Source of the DNA: Oscillospiraceae bacterium | Lineage (GTDB): Bacteria; Bacillota; Clostridia; Oscillospirales; Ruminococcaceae | Direction of reading: 5' to 3' | Length of the DNA stretch: 7,090 nucleotides | Assembly: GCA_900768125.1 (NCBI GenBank) | Contig: CAAGBS010000049.1 | Location: forward strand, 1-7,090 | Part shown: piece after piece, positions 6,592 to 7,090 of the stretch | How the letters are laid out: every line of letters starts with the position of its first letter | Position numbering within the stretch: the first letter of the stretch is position 1 | Translations under genes and position numbers: made by a program | Notes under the pieces: model-generated | What the model saw: only the letters and a program-made list of their open reading frames with translations | Told to the model about the DNA's origin: nothing | The model's database searches: none

Positions 6592-6821
6592 TTACTTTCC
6601 CCAGACTTCCTCTGAGATGTCGTTTATCAGCTTTATCTTAGCCCACTGCTCTTCCTCGGTGAGCTTGTTGCCTATCTCGCAGGAGGCAAATCCGCACTGC
6701 GGACTGAGGTACAGCCTGTCCAGAGGAACTATCTTCGCAGCCTCGCGGATACGGCTGATTATGGACTGCTTGTCCTCCAGCTTCCGGTGAGGTAGGTGTC
6801 GTCTATCATCGCAGCCTCTCC
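6592..6821 (-). pseudogene. 3' remnant of a MetE-like (cobalamin-independent methionine synthase family) gene, frameshifted
   Basis: The last ~62 codons before the TAA at 6592 encode a clear C-terminal piece of the short MetE-like family (COG0620, YxjG/YxjH type). It contains KLEDK, RIREAAKIVPLDRL, LSPQCGFAS, the usual zinc-cysteine region of the family, then LTEEEQWAKIKL and EEVWGK. Intact members have about 370 residues. Upstream of 6783 this frame stops resembling the family and meets a TGA near 6870. A different frame carries GEAAMIDDTYLTG (6821-6784), which would join to KLEDK if one base were added at 6783/6784. The preceding gene ends at 6975, leaving at most ~127 codons, so the N-terminal ~240 or more residues cannot be present. 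I read this as a 5'-deleted, frameshifted relic. I see no ribosome site for it. The upstream limit is approximate. A sequencing indel could explain the frameshift but not the missing N-terminus. Confidence 0.75.
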
Positions 6822-6910
6822 GTGGAAGGGAAGTCCCTGCCCGTGCAATGAACAGCAGACCGTCAGCTCATAATGTTCTGCCACAGTTGAACTGAATATG
6901 AGCAGGAAAG

Positions 6911-6958
6911 TGCCGAATACAGCGAACCGCCGTTTTCCATGAAAGCGGCGGTTCGGCA
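6911..6958. repeat. Nested, competing inverted repeats (terminator- or attenuator-like)
   Basis: CGAACCGCCG (6923-6932) and CGGCGGTTCG (6946-6955) form a perfect 10-bp stem. On the plus strand the 13-nt interior can pair further, to about 15 bp with a CAT loop. TGCCGAA (6911-6917) and TTCGGCA (6952-6958) form a second perfect 7-bp stem that shares TTCG with the first, so the outer ends of the two cannot pair at once. It starts 17 nt after the stop of the right-edge gene and probably marks its 3' end, but a good U-run is missing on both strands. Confidence 0.6.
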
Positions 6959-6974
6959 TTTATGAGGTCTGAAA

Positions 6975-7090
6975 TTACTTTACGATAAACTGCTGTATCT
7001 TTGAGGTCAGGTCAGCTATAACGTTCTCATCTGTGGAATGTATCCGTAAAACCAGGGTTTTGCTAAGGTCAAGACTAAAAATACCCATTA
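6975..7090 (-). CDS. C-terminal end of an unidentified gene (N-terminus beyond the window)
   Basis: An open frame enters from the right edge and stops at TAA (6977-6975), giving about 38 residues in the window. The tail includes SLDLSKTLVLRIHSTDE and then ENVIADLTSKIQQFIVK, an alternating beta-strand then amphipathic helix pattern that looks like a real protein end. I do not recognise the family. An ATG at 7088 could make it a 37-residue protein, but any ribosome site would be outside the window, and a longer gene is more likely. It is followed by the hairpin at 6911-6958. Confidence 0.5.
   Translation of the reverse strand, partial: MGIFSLDLSKTLVLRIHSTDENVIADLTSKIQQFIVK

Noticed and set aside
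6759..6959. Minus-strand 66-codon open frame starting at 6959
   Set aside because: It begins inside the inverted repeat with no Shine-Dalgarno site. Its only family-like stretch is the last part, better explained as the out-of-frame side of the MetE relic.
1..7090. CRISPR arrays, tRNA or rRNA genes, insertion sequences, phage or defence genes
   Set aside because: I found no regularly spaced direct repeats, cloverleaf-like segments, transposase motifs or terminal repeats; coding space is filled by metabolic genes and one regulator.

Overview
The window looks like a chromosomal piece of an anaerobic, Gram-positive Clostridia-type bacterium. A gut-type Oscillospirales/Ruminococcus-like lineage is a guess. 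The reasons are strong AAGGAG/GGAGG ribosome sites, a consensus sigma-A-type promoter, and three proteins that closely resemble, from memory, the Clostridium kluyveri succinate-to-4-hydroxybutyrate enzymes. No database search was possible. Every gene I can support lies on the minus strand, so transcription runs from high to low coordinates.

Right edge to 6592: the C-terminal end of an unidentified gene (6975-7090) is followed by a strong double hairpin (6911-6958). Next comes a broken remnant of a short MetE-like (cobalamin-independent methionine synthase family) gene. Only its last ~62 codons are in one clean frame. Its N-terminal part is missing and its upstream side is frameshifted. A GAAA-tetraloop terminator (6489-6522) closes this unit.

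6333-6591 is the control region of the main operon. It holds an extended -10 promoter (TTTACA, 17 bp, TATAAT) and a near-perfect 16-bp palindrome just upstream of the -35, a likely operator. The operon follows as cat1-like succinyl-CoA:acetate CoA-transferase (6332-4842), sucD-type CoA-acylating succinate semialdehyde dehydrogenase (4827-3454) and 4-hydroxybutyrate dehydrogenase (3435-2320), with gaps of 14 and 18 nt. Together they would turn succinate into succinyl-CoA, succinate semialdehyde and then 4-hydroxybutyrate, or run the reverse route. The next butyrate-forming steps (4-hydroxybutyryl-CoA transferase and dehydratase) are not in the window. A GC-rich terminator (2246-2286) ends the operon.

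Downstream are a type Ic aspartate-aminotransferase-like PLP enzyme (2223-949), another hairpin terminator (914-942), and a LysR-type regulator that runs off the left edge (884-1). The aminotransferase starts only 22 nt after the operon terminator. It is therefore either expressed by regulated read-through or from a promoter I could not recognise. No RNA genes, CRISPR arrays, insertion sequences or phage genes are visible. The window is mainly an ordinary metabolic locus. The most unusual parts are the decayed MetE region and the regulatory structures between genes.
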